Part shown: positions 1 to 8,519 of the stretch, in pieces | Layout: every line of letters begins with the position of its first letter | Numbering within the stretch: position 1 is the stretch's first letter | Source of the DNA: an uncultured Paracoccaceae bacterium | Lineage (GTDB): Bacteria > Pseudomonadota > Alphaproteobacteria > Rhodobacterales > Rhodobacteraceae | Direction of reading: 5' to 3' | Length of the DNA: 64,000 nt | NCBI GenBank assembly: GCA_947493255.1 | Contig: CANLQK010000001.1 | Coordinates: 248,001 to 312,000, forward strand | Position numbers and translations under genes: made by a program | Notes under the pieces: generated by a model | The model's input: only the letters and a program-made list of their open reading frames with translations | The model's database searches: none | What the model was told of the DNA's origin: nothing

Positions 1-64
1 GCAGCGCATCAAGCCGCGACGGCCCTTTTTCAGGAGAAGAAGCAACTTCAAATGTTTGGAACAT
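1..64 (-). CDS. Xaa-Pro aminopeptidase (M24B), N-terminal fragment
   Basis: An ATG on the minus strand at 64-62 opens a frame that runs off the window start, giving 21 residues beginning MFQTFEVASSPEKGPSRL. This opening resembles the start of aminopeptidase P-like M24B proteins of Rhodobacteraceae, which remove N-terminal residues before proline; that match is from memory of the family, and no catalytic residue is inside the window. The gene would lie 26 bases downstream of cobT on the same strand. The upstream ribosome site is weak. It could be a chance frame, but it starts exactly in the gap after cobT and has plausible coding composition. Confidence 0.5.
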   Translation of the reverse strand, partial: MFQTFEVASSPEKGPSRLDAL

Positions 65-90
65 CGGACAAACCTGTCATTAAATCTGGG

Positions 91-1968
91 TCAGCTTGCT
101 TTACGCATGCCCAAAACTCGGGCCCGTTTGCGCGGATCGCTGTCAAACAGGCTGGCCAATTGTTCGGTCATTGCACCGGCCAGTTGTTCCACATCTGTGA
201 TCGTAACAGCGCGGTCATAATACCGCGTCACGTCGTGGCCGATACCAATCGCAATCAATTCAACGGCTTTTCGTTTTTCGACCATGGCGATCACATCGCG
301 CAAGTGCTTTTCAAGGTAGTTTGCCGGGTTCACCGACAGTGTTGAATCGTCCACCGGTGCGCCGTCGGAAATAACCATCAGTACTTTGCGCGCCTCGGGG
401 CGGGCAGTGATACGACGGTGGGCCCATTCCAGTGCCTCTCCATCGATATTTTCTTTCAACAGGCCTTCTTTCATCATCAGGCCAAGGTTGTCGCGTGACC
501 GGCGCCATGGGGCGTCCGCACCCTTATAGATGATATGACGCAGGTCATTCAGGCGACCAGGTTGCAAAGGCCGCCCCTCGGCAAGCCAGTTTTCACGGCT
601 TAAGCCGCCTTTCCAAGCCTTTGTTGTAAAACCTAGAATTTCGACTTTGACCGAACACCGTTCCAAAGTTCGCGCCAAAACGTCAGCACAGATTGCTGCA
701 ATTGAAATAGGGCGACCCCGCATGGAACCGGAGTTATCCAACAACAACGTCACGCAGGTATCGCGGAATTCGGTGTCTTGTTCGACTTTGAACGATAAAG
801 GGGTCGTAGGGTTGGCCACGACACGCGCCAATCGGCCAGCGTCCAAAATACCTTCTTCTTGGTCAAACGACCACGACCGGTTTTGCTGCGCCTGCAGGCG
901 ACGTTGCAGTTTATTCGCCAAGCGCGAGACGGCGCCTTTAAGGGGCTCTAATTGCTGATCCAGATAGGCCCGCAGCCGTTCCAACTCGGCAGGTTCGGCT
1001 AGGTCTTCAGCGCCAATCTCTTCGTCGAACTCGGTTGAATAGACCACATAATTGGGGTCCGCATCAGAAACAGGCTGAGGGGCGGGGGGCTCCATCGGAG
1101 CATCGCCTTCGGGCATTTCGGCCTCTTCGGCCATTTCACTTTCGGCACTGTCATCCATAGACACCTGTGCTTCGGCGGCATCCTGTTGTTCTTCTTGGGA
1201 CTGTTCAGGGGTGCCTTCAGTTTCTTCTTCGTCACCGTCATCATCATCGCCGGCGCTATCGGGCTCCTGATCTTCCTCTTCGTCCGGTGTCGCGCTTTCT
1301 TCGTCTTCGGCTAAATCATCCGGGTCTTCGCCCAGCTGATCGCCGTACCCCATGTCTTGTATGATTTGGCGGGCAAATCGGGCAAAGGCGGCCTGATCTT
1401 CTAGCGCATCTTCCAAGGCATCCAATGTGCCGCCGCAATTATCTTCGATAAAGCCGCGCCATAAATCCATAACGTTTGCAGCACCTTTGGGCAGGTCGCG
1501 TCCGGTCGCCAAGTGACGGATCAAATAACCTGCTGCTGTGGCGAGCGGTGCCTCAGAAGCCTGTTGAATTTGGTCATAGCCTTTACGCAGGGCTTCGTTC
1601 CCGATCTTGGCATCAATGTTGCCGGCCGTGCCTGGCATGTGCCGTGCGCCAACGGCCTCAACCCGTGCATTTTCCATCGCTGTGTACAGATCCTGCGCCA
1701 TCTGGCCTTTGGGCATGTATTTTGCAGCGACAGCGGCATCGTGAAATTTGTGTTGCAAGGCAAAAGCATCTGCCGTCCCGCGGGCGATCAACACCTCTTC
1801 GCGGGTCATGCGGCGGCTGACCTGAGGCAAGCGCACGGTTTCTTGTGTGGCGCCGGGGGGATCCACAGTAAACGTCACCGACAATTCCGGGTCATCTGCC
1901 ATCACTTTGGTGGCTTCGGCCAATGCTTTCTTAAACGGATCAGCAGGGTTGTCAGACGGCTTGTTCAT
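91..1968 (-). CDS. cobT: Aerobic cobaltochelatase subunit CobT
   Basis: CobT works with CobS and CobN in ATP-dependent insertion of cobalt into hydrogenobyrinic acid a,c-diamide in the aerobic vitamin B12 pathway. The 625-residue product has the family layout: a helical N-terminal domain (about 1-210), a strongly acidic low-complexity linker (about 213-300, rich in Asp/Glu) and a C-terminal von Willebrand A domain whose metal-ion site reads DNSGSMRG at about 411-418. The length is normal for the family. The ATG at 1968 is preceded by AAAGGACCACC, a good ribosome site. cobS lies upstream on the same strand but two other genes separate them; cobN is not in the window. No cobalamin riboswitch was recognised upstream. 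Confidence 0.96.
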   Translation of the reverse strand: MNKPSDNPADPFKKALAEATKVMADDPELSVTFTVDPPGATQETVRLPQVSRRMTREEVLIARGTADAFALQHKFHDAAVAAKYMPKGQMAQDLYTAMENARVEAVGARHMPGTAGNIDAKIGNEALRKGYDQIQQASEAPLATAAGYLIRHLATGRDLPKGAANVMDLWRGFIEDNCGGTLDALEDALEDQAAFARFARQIIQDMGYGDQLGEDPDDLAEDEESATPDEEEDQEPDSAGDDDDGDEEETEGTPEQSQEEQQDAAEAQVSMDDSAESEMAEEAEMPEGDAPMEPPAPQPVSDADPNYVVYSTEFDEEIGAEDLAEPAELERLRAYLDQQLEPLKGAVSRLANKLQRRLQAQQNRSWSFDQEEGILDAGRLARVVANPTTPLSFKVEQDTEFRDTCVTLLLDNSGSMRGRPISIAAICADVLARTLERCSVKVEILGFTTKAWKGGLSRENWLAEGRPLQPGRLNDLRHIIYKGADAPWRRSRDNLGLMMKEGLLKENIDGEALEWAHRRITARPEARKVLMVISDGAPVDDSTLSVNPANYLEKHLRDVIAMVEKRKAVELIAIGIGHDVTRYYDRAVTITDVEQLAGAMTEQLASLFDSDPRKRARVLGMRKAS

Positions 1969-2041
1969 GGTGGTCCTTTGGGCGCACGTTACACCGCCAA
2001 CCTAGTCGGCAATCACAAGGAAAACCAGACCGACAGCGCGT

Positions 2042-2422
2042 TCAGGACATCATAATTGACGTGCATGCCTGCAACATTTGTTTGGCCCTTTGGACAGCCC
2101 AAGCATCTTCGCGAAATGTGGCGCGTGTTAATAAGCTGGCGTGGGCGACTTTTGCCTCAATCCGCCATGCTAAAACCTGCCGTCCATCATTTGGGCCCAT
2201 AGTTGCAAACAATAGGTCGATCATCGCATCGCGGTGGTCTTCGGTCTGCTCTGCATTGGCATCAGACAGCAGCCATTCATGTTCCATCTGTGCAGAAAGG
2301 CGCCCTGCACAAGATGCAAAATGCTGCATAGGGTTTTCTAGGTCAGCTTTAGAAGGCGCAGGGGCGATCAGCGCTATAAGCGCAACCAGCCCGATGGGGA
2401 GGTGTGTTTTTATTCCGCCCAT
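2042..2422 (-). CDS. Small secreted protein of unknown function
   Basis: The 126-residue product starts with a signal peptide: a short basic stretch, then the hydrophobic segment LIALIAPAPSKA, with likely cleavage after SKA near residue 26. The mature part is mostly helical in composition, has two cysteines (near residues 38 and 120) and several Met/Trp/His residues. A periplasmic location is inferred from the signal only. I do not recognise a family. The ATG at 2422 is the only sensible start. It lies between the racemase-like gene (151-base gap upstream) and cobT (73-base gap downstream), so it may be transcribed with cobT, but nothing ties it to cobalamin synthesis. Confidence 0.7.
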   Translation of the reverse strand: MGGIKTHLPIGLVALIALIAPAPSKADLENPMQHFASCAGRLSAQMEHEWLLSDANAEQTEDHRDAMIDLLFATMGPNDGRQVLAWRIEAKVAHASLLTRATFREDAWAVQRAKQMLQACTSIMMS

Positions 2423-2573
2423 TCTTTATGCAAGCACGTGGAAATGTTGCGCGTCAAGTGTGCGTTATGAAAACTTTTAGGTGCCGTAAGGATAACTGAC
2501 ACGCAAGCATATCAGCATTGCGGATGGCAGTTAGAGTTTCGCTAAAGGGGGGCGGCAGGTTATTGAATGGAGT

Positions 2574-3263
2574 TTACGCGGTGTGGTTGCGCAAATCTTC
2601 TTTTTCGGTCGCTAGTCGAACAAGCAGATCAATATGGATGTCCAATGCATCGATCACATCATACCCTACATCACGGCCGTCAAACGCTAGGTTCAAATCT
2701 GTGCCAGCCAGAACGACGGCATCAGAGCCCGAATCGACAAGTTTTTGGCCTTCCGAAATAAAGAAATCCCGCTGTTCAGCAGTGCATTCACCAGCCAACG
2801 CCATGTCTAAGTACGTTCGACCAGCAGCATCAATGTCGTTTGGTGCTATGGCGTCAGTCTTGCTAAGCTGGCCATATAGTTTGGTGCGCATGACGACCGC
2901 AGTGCCGAGTAAACCAACGGTCTGAATCCCGCGTTTGGCAAACTCATTATCCAGCGGCGTTACCCCGCTTACCAACGGGAGGGAGGCACGTTGTACGGTT
3001 TCATCGATGCAAAAGTGGCCACCAAGCGAAGTGATCACAGCACAATCCGCGCCAGCTGCTTTCAATCTATCAATCAGGCCTGCGTATACGTCGGCTTGTG
3101 CATCGCGATTGTCGGAAAGATTGTTTTTTACTAAGACATTGGCGTCCGCTTGAACGATCGTCAGCTCAAGCGGCATTCCAAGTGTACGCATTGCTGCAGT
3201 TAGTTTTTGATAGTAAACAACGGTCGCTGCTGCGCCTATGCCGCCTATTAAACCTAAATGCAT
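2574..3263 (-). CDS. Asp/Glu racemase-fold protein lacking both catalytic Cys
   Basis: The 229-residue product has the length and fold signature of the aspartate/glutamate racemase family, starting MHLGLIGGIG and containing the paired TSLGGHF and VLAGTDL segments. In active racemases these segments carry the two catalytic cysteines (typically CNTxH and GCTE). Here the positions read Thr78/Ser79 and Gly187, so both thiols are absent; Cys74 and Cys85 are nearby but out of register. The family includes E. coli enzymes with one Cys replaced by Thr, but loss of both suggests an altered reaction or a binding role. Start ATG at 3263 is preceded by GGAG. It begins 14 bases after cobS ends, so it is probably co-transcribed with cobS. 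Confidence 0.85.
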   Translation of the reverse strand: MHLGLIGGIGAAATVVYYQKLTAAMRTLGMPLELTIVQADANVLVKNNLSDNRDAQADVYAGLIDRLKAAGADCAVITSLGGHFCIDETVQRASLPLVSGVTPLDNEFAKRGIQTVGLLGTAVVMRTKLYGQLSKTDAIAPNDIDAAGRTYLDMALAGECTAEQRDFFISEGQKLVDSGSDAVVLAGTDLNLAFDGRDVGYDVIDALDIHIDLLVRLATEKEDLRNHTA

Positions 3264-3277
3264 GCGATCTCCGATCG

Positions 3278-4264
3278 TTAGCCTAAGCTTAGGCTCGCGG
3301 CGCTTTCTGGCAGTTCTTCGTCAAAACAACGTTGGTAGAATTCGGCCACAGTTTGGCGTTCGAGTTCGTCACATTTGTTGAGGAAAGACAGTCGGAAAGC
3401 GTAGCCTACATCGTTGAAAATACGCGCATTTTCAGCCCACGCGATAACGGAGCGAGGCGACATTACGGTGGACAAATCACCGTTCATGAATGCGGTTCGT
3501 GTTAGGTCCGCGACTGTGACCATTTGGCTAATCGTTTTGCGGCCACTTTCAGTGTTGAAGGTCGGCGCCTTAGACAACACGATGTTGGTTTCGGCATCGT
3601 GGCTCAGGTAGTTCAACGTCGCGACCAAAGACCAACGGTCCATCTGGGCTTGGTTGATCTGCTGGGTGCCGTGGTACAGGCCAGTGGTGTCACCCAAACC
3701 AACGGTGTTGGCTGTGGCAAACAGACGGAAATTCGGGTTTGGCGTGATGATTTCGTTTTGGTCCATCAACGTCAGTTTACCGTCGGTTTCCAAAACACGC
3801 TGGATCACGAACATAACGTCCGCGCGGCCTGCATCGTATTCATCAAACACAATCGCAACAGGGTTGCGCAGCGCCCACGGCAAGATGCCTTCGTGGAATT
3901 CAGTTACCTGAACACCGTCTTTCAATTTGATGGCATCTTTACCGATAAGGTCGATCCGGCTGATGTGGCTATCAAGGTTAACACGTACACACGGCCAGTT
4001 CAGGCGTGCGGCGACCTGTTCGATGTGGGTCGATTTACCGGTTCCGTGATACCCTTGAACCATCACACGACGGTTGTAACCAAAACCGGCCAAAATCGCC
4101 ATCGTGGTGTCGGGGTCAAATTTGTATGTGCTGTCAATTTCTGGCACGCGGTCGCCGCCTTCTGGGAAGGCTTTGACCTTCATATCGGAATCGATACCAA
4201 AAACCTCACGAACCGAGATTTCTTCGCTTGGTTTCATCATCGGGTCGAGAGTGCCGTCAGCCAT
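3278..4264 (-). CDS. cobS: Aerobic cobaltochelatase subunit CobS
   Basis: CobS is the AAA+ ATPase partner of CobT in the cobaltochelatase of aerobic cobalamin synthesis. The product of 328 residues contains the conserved N-terminal segment [12 protein letters not shown], a Walker A motif GYHGTGKST, a Walker B segment IVFDEYDAG and a sensor-type segment [11 protein letters not shown]. The open frame extends 11 codons further upstream from a TTG at 4297, but the ATG at 4264 gives the usual family length and N-terminus, so it is preferred. A racemase-like gene follows after 14 bases. The 385-base upstream gap should hold the promoter. Confidence 0.96.
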   Translation of the reverse strand: MADGTLDPMMKPSEEISVREVFGIDSDMKVKAFPEGGDRVPEIDSTYKFDPDTTMAILAGFGYNRRVMVQGYHGTGKSTHIEQVAARLNWPCVRVNLDSHISRIDLIGKDAIKLKDGVQVTEFHEGILPWALRNPVAIVFDEYDAGRADVMFVIQRVLETDGKLTLMDQNEIITPNPNFRLFATANTVGLGDTTGLYHGTQQINQAQMDRWSLVATLNYLSHDAETNIVLSKAPTFNTESGRKTISQMVTVADLTRTAFMNGDLSTVMSPRSVIAWAENARIFNDVGYAFRLSFLNKCDELERQTVAEFYQRCFDEELPESAASLSLG

Positions 4265-4649
4265 GGAAGGTGCTTTCACATAAAATTTCTGATGCAATAT
4301 TGCCTAGGTTGGAATGCAATATAATGGCGGCTGCCGCAAGGGGAAGGATCGACTTGTATTAACCAGATTCGTGAAGCCCTTACTCAATAGAAATTTAGTG
4401 GTACAAAGGGGCTGTTTTGTTGGCAGTAGATTTCTAGATGTTTGCCTGCAGTGGCTTCGGGATTGGGTTCCGTGTGCTGGTTTACGTGCACTTATTAAGG
4501 CTGTTTGGGGTGAACGAAACTGCAGCGGGAACCCCTTCACTTAAGTGACTGTTCTTTGCGACGAAACAGTTCTTTTCCAGATAACACTGCCTCTGCCACA
4601 TCCTCGCCTAAAAGTTAGTTAAAAAGAGATCATTAAGTTCGGAGGTTCT
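4265..4649. other. Divergent intergenic region, cobS / membrane protein
   Basis: This 385-base gap separates the divergent cobS and membrane-protein genes. Short open frames exist on both strands (within about 4304-4544) but they have no convincing ribosome site or recognisable product and are treated as chance. I looked for a cobalamin riboswitch and did not find a convincing B12 box. A GGAGG ribosome site for the downstream gene is at 4641-4645. Promoters for both directions are expected here but no individual hexamer pair can be supported. Confidence 0.5.
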
Positions 4650-5183
4650 ATGCGCTTATTCTCGCGCAAAAAGCGAAAACTATCAGAAGGTGCACGCGCT
4701 CGCGCGTTGGCCTTTTTCTTGGCTGCCATCAGTAGCGGTGGATTGGGCTTTTTGGCCGTCGTTCATTTGGACCAACGCGCCCTCTTTGAACAAATGACAC
4801 CCTACCAAATTTGGATCATCGTTGCCTCAGCGATTGGCGGCATGTTGGCGTTGTTCCTTGCGGGAGACAAGGTGGGTTCAAATGGGAAAACCAATATCGT
4901 CCGCGCGGTCGCGGGGGGGATTTGGGTTTCATTTGTAGGGGCATTGATTGGCGGCACGTTGTCTTTGCCGCTTTATGGCACAATGTTTGGGCCCTTTATT
5001 GTGGCTGTCACTTTATTGGGTGCGCCAATTCTTGCGATCGTATGGATTTTCAATTTGGTGGCGATCCATGTGTTGATGAGCAAGTATCAACTGGAGCGTG
5101 ACACCATTTTTGGCGCAGATTCCCCAGCCGATACCGCTCTTTCCGATAGCCTTAGCGTCCGGATGCGTGGTCGTATTGTTTGA
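4650..5183 (+). CDS. Four-helix inner-membrane protein, unknown function
   Basis: The 177-residue product starts with a basic cytoplasmic tail (MRLFSRKKRK) followed by about four hydrophobic segments, near residues 20-40, 53-72, 86-105 and 115-140, and a polar C-terminal tail. This predicts a small inner-membrane protein. I do not recognise a family domain. A strong GGAGG lies four bases before the ATG at 4650. It converges with the J-domain gene, ending three bases before that gene's stop. Its position between cobS and the J-domain gene is the only context. Confidence 0.72.
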   Translation: MRLFSRKKRKLSEGARARALAFFLAAISSGGLGFLAVVHLDQRALFEQMTPYQIWIIVASAIGGMLALFLAGDKVGSNGKTNIVRAVAGGIWVSFVGALIGGTLSLPLYGTMFGPFIVAVTLLGAPILAIVWIFNLVAIHVLMSKYQLERDTIFGADSPADTALSDSLSVRMRGRIV

Positions 5184-5186
5184 TGT

Positions 5187-5819
5187 TTAGTCGCGGAAAC
5201 TGCGGCTGGATTTAATCTGGTCCCAAGCCCAAACAACTTCGTTCAACTGTTCTTCTTGCGAGCGGTCGCCGCCGTTCATGTCAGGGTGCAAAATCTTGAT
5301 AAGTTTCTTGTAGGCTTTGCGGATCTCGGGTTTTGCCCAGTGATCTTTTGCTTCCAAGATTTCAATGGCACGCCGTTCGGTTGCTGGCAGTTTGCGGGTA
5401 GATCCCGTTACCGATTTCCCAGGGTTCTGCGTCGCGTTCTGGCCCAATACCTGATGGGGGTCATCAACACCTAATCGTGCCCAAGCCCTCTGTTCGTCGG
5501 TCTTGCCAAACGGCTTCGTCTCACGTTCCCACACGCGGTCCTTACTGGCCTGCGCGTTAAGTTCAGCTTCGGTCGTGTTTTCAAAGAAGTTCCAGCCCAG
5601 ATTGTATTCACGGACGTGGTCTTTGCAGAACCAATAAAAGTCATCCAGAACGTCTGGGTTCTTCGGGGCGCGATATTTTCCGGGCTCTGTGCATCCGGGT
5701 TTTTCGCAAACGCGGTTAGACGTCTCGGACTCACCGGACATGCCGCGACGGCCCCGTGGGTTCTTCTTTTTAGAAGATGACACAGACATGTCAAAACCGA
5801 ATGGATCGTCTTTCTTCAT
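5187..5819 (-). CDS. J-domain (DnaJ-like) co-chaperone with Cys cluster
   Basis: The 210-residue product ends in a J domain: the diagnostic HPD tripeptide is at about 178-180, preceded by the helix IRKAYKKLIKI. J domains stimulate Hsp70 (DnaK) ATPase activity. Unlike classical DnaJ the J domain is C-terminal. The N-terminal half has a CEKPGC motif and a later WFCKDH motif, a set that could bind a metal ion (inference). The open frame reaches further upstream to 5945, but the ATG at 5819 preceded by GGAAAGGTG is preferred. It diverges from bolA across 74 bases, an arrangement common in Rhodobacteraceae near cobS/cobT. Confidence 0.9.
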   Translation of the reverse strand: MKKDDPFGFDMSVSSSKKKNPRGRRGMSGESETSNRVCEKPGCTEPGKYRAPKNPDVLDDFYWFCKDHVREYNLGWNFFENTTEAELNAQASKDRVWERETKPFGKTDEQRAWARLGVDDPHQVLGQNATQNPGKSVTGSTRKLPATERRAIEILEAKDHWAKPEIRKAYKKLIKILHPDMNGGDRSQEEQLNEVVWAWDQIKSSRSFRD

Positions 5820-5893
5820 CGCATCACCTTTCCGAGTCGAGCCTGATACTTTAAACCTTCCACCCGAGGATTGAAGGGGCAGGATGAAATAAA

Positions 5894-6148
5894 ATGACAC
5901 TAGAACAAGAAATTCAGACCAAGTTGCAGAACGCGTTCGCGCCATCGGCGTTGAGCGTGATCAATGAAAGTCATCTTCATGCTGGTCATGCAGGCGATGA
6001 CGGGACAGGCGAAAGCCATTGGCGCGTCGAAATAACCAGCGATGCATTCAGCGGGAAAACGCGGATCGCTAAACACCGTGCTATTCATAATGCCCTAGGT
6101 CCCGAAATTATCGGGCGAATTCACGCATTATCGTTACAGATTAGCTGA
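5894..6148 (+). CDS. bolA: BolA family protein
   Basis: The 84-residue product is a complete BolA-like protein. It has the family's class II KH-like pattern, ESHLHAGH then ESHWRVEI and a C-terminal helix with the conserved HRAIHNAL. BolA proteins pair with monothiol glutaredoxins in iron-sulfur cluster handling and influence morphology and stress responses. The HAGH and HRAIH histidines are the usual metal or cluster ligands. The ATG at 5894 follows an AGGA. It is divergent from the J-domain gene and its last 15 bases overlap the convergent DUF4177 gene. No glutaredoxin gene is in the window. Confidence 0.93.
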   Translation: MTLEQEIQTKLQNAFAPSALSVINESHLHAGHAGDDGTGESHWRVEITSDAFSGKTRIAKHRAIHNALGPEIIGRIHALSLQIS

Positions 6149-6661
6149 GCTCTCGGCCGTTTCGTCGTTGGCATCGGTGTCAGCTTTTGTTGATTTGGTC
6201 CGGCGGTCCCAAGGGAACGCAAATGTGTCGGCCTTTAGTGTTTCTTCGACACGGGCTTTGGCGTCAATTTCTACTTCTTCAGCTTCATCAAGCGCCTCGG
6301 CCGCTAAAGGTGCAGGTTGATCAACCGTCACACCTTCTTCCACGGTGTCGTCTTGAACGCTTTCGGTTTGAACGCTTTCGGTTTGATCTTCGATGAGGGC
6401 TGCGACTTCGGGCTGTTCTTCAGCCTCGACCGCAAGAGTGCGTCGAAACACCAGCATGTTTTGATAGCTGGTCATTTTGCCCGTTAAGCCCTGACGTTCT
6501 TCAAGGGGCAGGGTGTCTGTACGTTGGTATTCCCACCCGTCAGCGCCCAATTCATTCATGAGGGATTGCAAGGCATTCGCAAACCGCGCTTGAGATCCTT
6601 TAACACCCTTCGCTTTTAGTCCGCGCGTTGGTGCTGGAACGACTTTATACTCAAACATCAT
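6134..6661 (-). CDS. DUF4177 domain protein with acidic tail
   Basis: The first 80 or so residues of this 175-residue protein match the DUF4177 pattern, starting FEYKVVPAP and containing LGADGWEYQRTDTLP. The family's function is unknown. The second half is acidic and low-complexity, and contains a perfect ESVQT duplication encoded by a 15-base tandem repeat at 6353-6382. Two adjacent ATG codons (6661 and 6658) could start translation; the second is better spaced from the upstream GGGAAAAAG. It lies downstream of gatB on the same strand and overlaps bolA convergently by 15 bases. Confidence 0.85.
   Translation of the reverse strand: MMFEYKVVPAPTRGLKAKGVKGSQARFANALQSLMNELGADGWEYQRTDTLPLEERQGLTGKMTSYQNMLVFRRTLAVEAEEQPEVAALIEDQTESVQTESVQDDTVEEGVTVDQPAPLAAEALDEAEEVEIDAKARVEETLKADTFAFPWDRRTKSTKADTDANDETAESSANL
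6353..6382. repeat. 15-bp perfect tandem duplication
   Basis: The unit TTGAACGCTTTCGGT occurs twice in a row inside the DUF4177 gene, duplicating five residues in the acidic tail without breaking the frame. Such a unit could vary in number by replication slippage. Confidence 0.9.
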
Positions 6662-6716
6662 GACTTTTTCCCATATTTGCGCTCACGTTTTATCAAGAAC
6701 GGCGCGCAAGTCCAAG

Positions 6717-6737
6717 AAAAACAAGCCAAATTTTGGC
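6717..6737 (-). terminator. Rho-independent terminator after gatB
   Basis: On the minus strand a short hairpin (GCCAA / TTGGC, centred at 6731) is followed immediately by TTGTTTTT. It lies 73 bases past the gatB stop and before the DUF4177 gene. The stem is short, but the U-tract supports an intrinsic terminator. Confidence 0.45.
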
Positions 6738-6809
6738 GGCACAAGTTGTGGTGGGGCGGCGGTGCCGCGCCCCCATATCTGCGGTGTCAGACAATGTTCA
6801 GGCGTGAAG

Positions 6810-8321
6810 TCAGGACTGTAGTTTTTGTGAAACCAATTTGTTCACCGCCGCTGGGTTGGCTTTGCCACCTGTGGCCTTCATCACCTGACCGACGAACCAA
6901 CCTGCGAGTTTTGGGTTTTCTTTGGCTTTTTCAACTTGCGCTGGGTTCGCTGCAATAATCTCGTCTACAGCGGCCTCGATGGCGCCTGTGTCCGTGACCT
7001 GTTCCATACCTTCTGTTTTCACGATCTCTTCGGGGTCGCGATCAGACGTGTAAGCGATCTCGAAAACGTCCTTAGCAATCTTACCGCTGATTTTGTCGGA
7101 TTTGATCAAGGCGACGATTTGGCCCAAACGGGACGCTGAAATCGGGCTGTCTTCGACACTTTTGTCGTCTTTTTTCAGGCGGCCAAATAATTCGTTGATC
7201 ACCCAGTTCGCTGCCAATTTACCGTCGGTACCGTCAGCAACGGCTTCAAAGAAAGACGCGTTTTCAACGTCTGCTGTTAAAACAGAGGCATCATAGTCGG
7301 ACAGGCCAAAGTCGGAAATGAACCGCGCCTTTTTGGCATCGGGCAATTCGGGCAGGGCGGCTGCGATGTCGTCGACCCATCCTTGTTCGATTTCTAGTGG
7401 CAAAAGATCGGGGTCCGGGAAATAGCGGTAGTCGTGTGCTTCTTCCTTTGAGCGCATCGAGCGTGTTTCGTCTTTATCGGCATCGTACAGACGTGTTTCC
7501 TGTACGATTTCGCCACCATCTTCGATGATTGCAATCTGGCGGCGGGCCTCGTGATCGATGGCCGCTTGAATGAAGCGCATGGAGTTCATGTTCTTGATTT
7601 CGCAGCGGGTGCCCAGAACGCCGAAATCACCGGTTTCCTGGAATTTTTCGTAGTCACCCGGGCGGCAAACAGATACGTTGACGTCTGCGCGCAGGTTGCC
7701 GTTTTGCATGTTGCCGTCGCAGGTACCCAAATACCGCATGATCTGACGCAGTTTGGAAACGTAGGCCGCAGCTTCTTCTGGCCCACGAATGTCAGGGAAC
7801 GATACAATCTCCATCAGGGCGACGCCCGTGCGGTTCAAATCGACGAACGACATCGCTGGGTCCATGTCGTGGATGGACTTACCGGCGTCTTGTTCAAGGT
7901 GAATGCGTTCAATGCGGACATTGCGCGCTTTGCCGTCACCCATTTCAACAAGCACTTCACCCGTGCCAACAATTGGGTGGTAAAGTTGAGAAATCTGATA
8001 GCCCTGCGGAAGGTCGGGGTAGAAATAGTTTTTGCGATCAAACGCGGACATCAGGTTGATTTCAGCCTTCAAACCCAAACCGGTTTTGACCGCGAATGCC
8101 ACACATTCCTCGTTGATGACGGGCAACATGCCGGGCATGCCTGCGTCAACAAATGCCACGTTGCTGTTTGGCTCGGCGCCAAATTGTGTCGAAGCACCGG
8201 AGAACAGTTTTGCCTTGGTTGCTACCTGCGCGTGGACTTCTAGCCCGATGACCAGTTCCCAATCGCCCGTGGCGCCTGCAATGGTTTTCACTTTCGGTGT
8301 CTCGTAAGAGAGGTCCAGCAT
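6810..8321 (-). CDS. gatB: Asp-tRNA(Asn)/Glu-tRNA(Gln) amidotransferase subunit B
   Basis: GatB is the kinase and tRNA-binding subunit of the GatCAB amidotransferase, which converts Glu-tRNA(Gln) or Asp-tRNA(Asn) to the amide form. The 503-residue product has the conserved segments [10 protein letters not shown], a [13 protein letters not shown] segment, and the C-terminal tRNA-binding helical region ending with the typical GKANPAAVN. The open frame extends to a TTG at 8378, but the ATG at 8321 behind GGAGCACGAC gives the family N-terminus. gatC and gatA are not in this window, so the subunits are encoded apart. It diverges from the transglycosylase gene. Confidence 0.97.
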   Translation of the reverse strand: MLDLSYETPKVKTIAGATGDWELVIGLEVHAQVATKAKLFSGASTQFGAEPNSNVAFVDAGMPGMLPVINEECVAFAVKTGLGLKAEINLMSAFDRKNYFYPDLPQGYQISQLYHPIVGTGEVLVEMGDGKARNVRIERIHLEQDAGKSIHDMDPAMSFVDLNRTGVALMEIVSFPDIRGPEEAAAYVSKLRQIMRYLGTCDGNMQNGNLRADVNVSVCRPGDYEKFQETGDFGVLGTRCEIKNMNSMRFIQAAIDHEARRQIAIIEDGGEIVQETRLYDADKDETRSMRSKEEAHDYRYFPDPDLLPLEIEQGWVDDIAAALPELPDAKKARFISDFGLSDYDASVLTADVENASFFEAVADGTDGKLAANWVINELFGRLKKDDKSVEDSPISASRLGQIVALIKSDKISGKIAKDVFEIAYTSDRDPEEIVKTEGMEQVTDTGAIEAAVDEIIAANPAQVEKAKENPKLAGWFVGQVMKATGGKANPAAVNKLVSQKLQS

Positions 8322-8519
8322 GTCGTGCTCCGCATCAATGTTTGCCTGTTGAATAGGCCCAAGCGGGGCGGGCTTCAAGCGTCCGTATTGGGTTCTTTGT
8401 TGGGGTTGTTTGATCTGGTGTCACAATATCTTGTGGGTTTAGGCGAGAAACGGCGCCTAACGTGTGGGAAATGCGTGATTTTCTTGCCGAATCTGTTCGG
8501 CTAGGTCATCAGTAACGTC

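Noticed and set aside
1513-2055. A 180-codon plus-strand open frame opposite cobT
   Set aside because: It lies antisense to the well-supported cobT, has no recognised product and reflects the codon composition of that gene.
3524-4324. A 266-codon plus-strand open frame opposite cobS
   Set aside because: It is fully antisense to cobS, whose ATPase motifs are unambiguous.
4265-4649. Cobalamin riboswitch upstream of cobS
   Set aside because: No convincing B12 box or surrounding helices were found; the cob genes here need not carry one.
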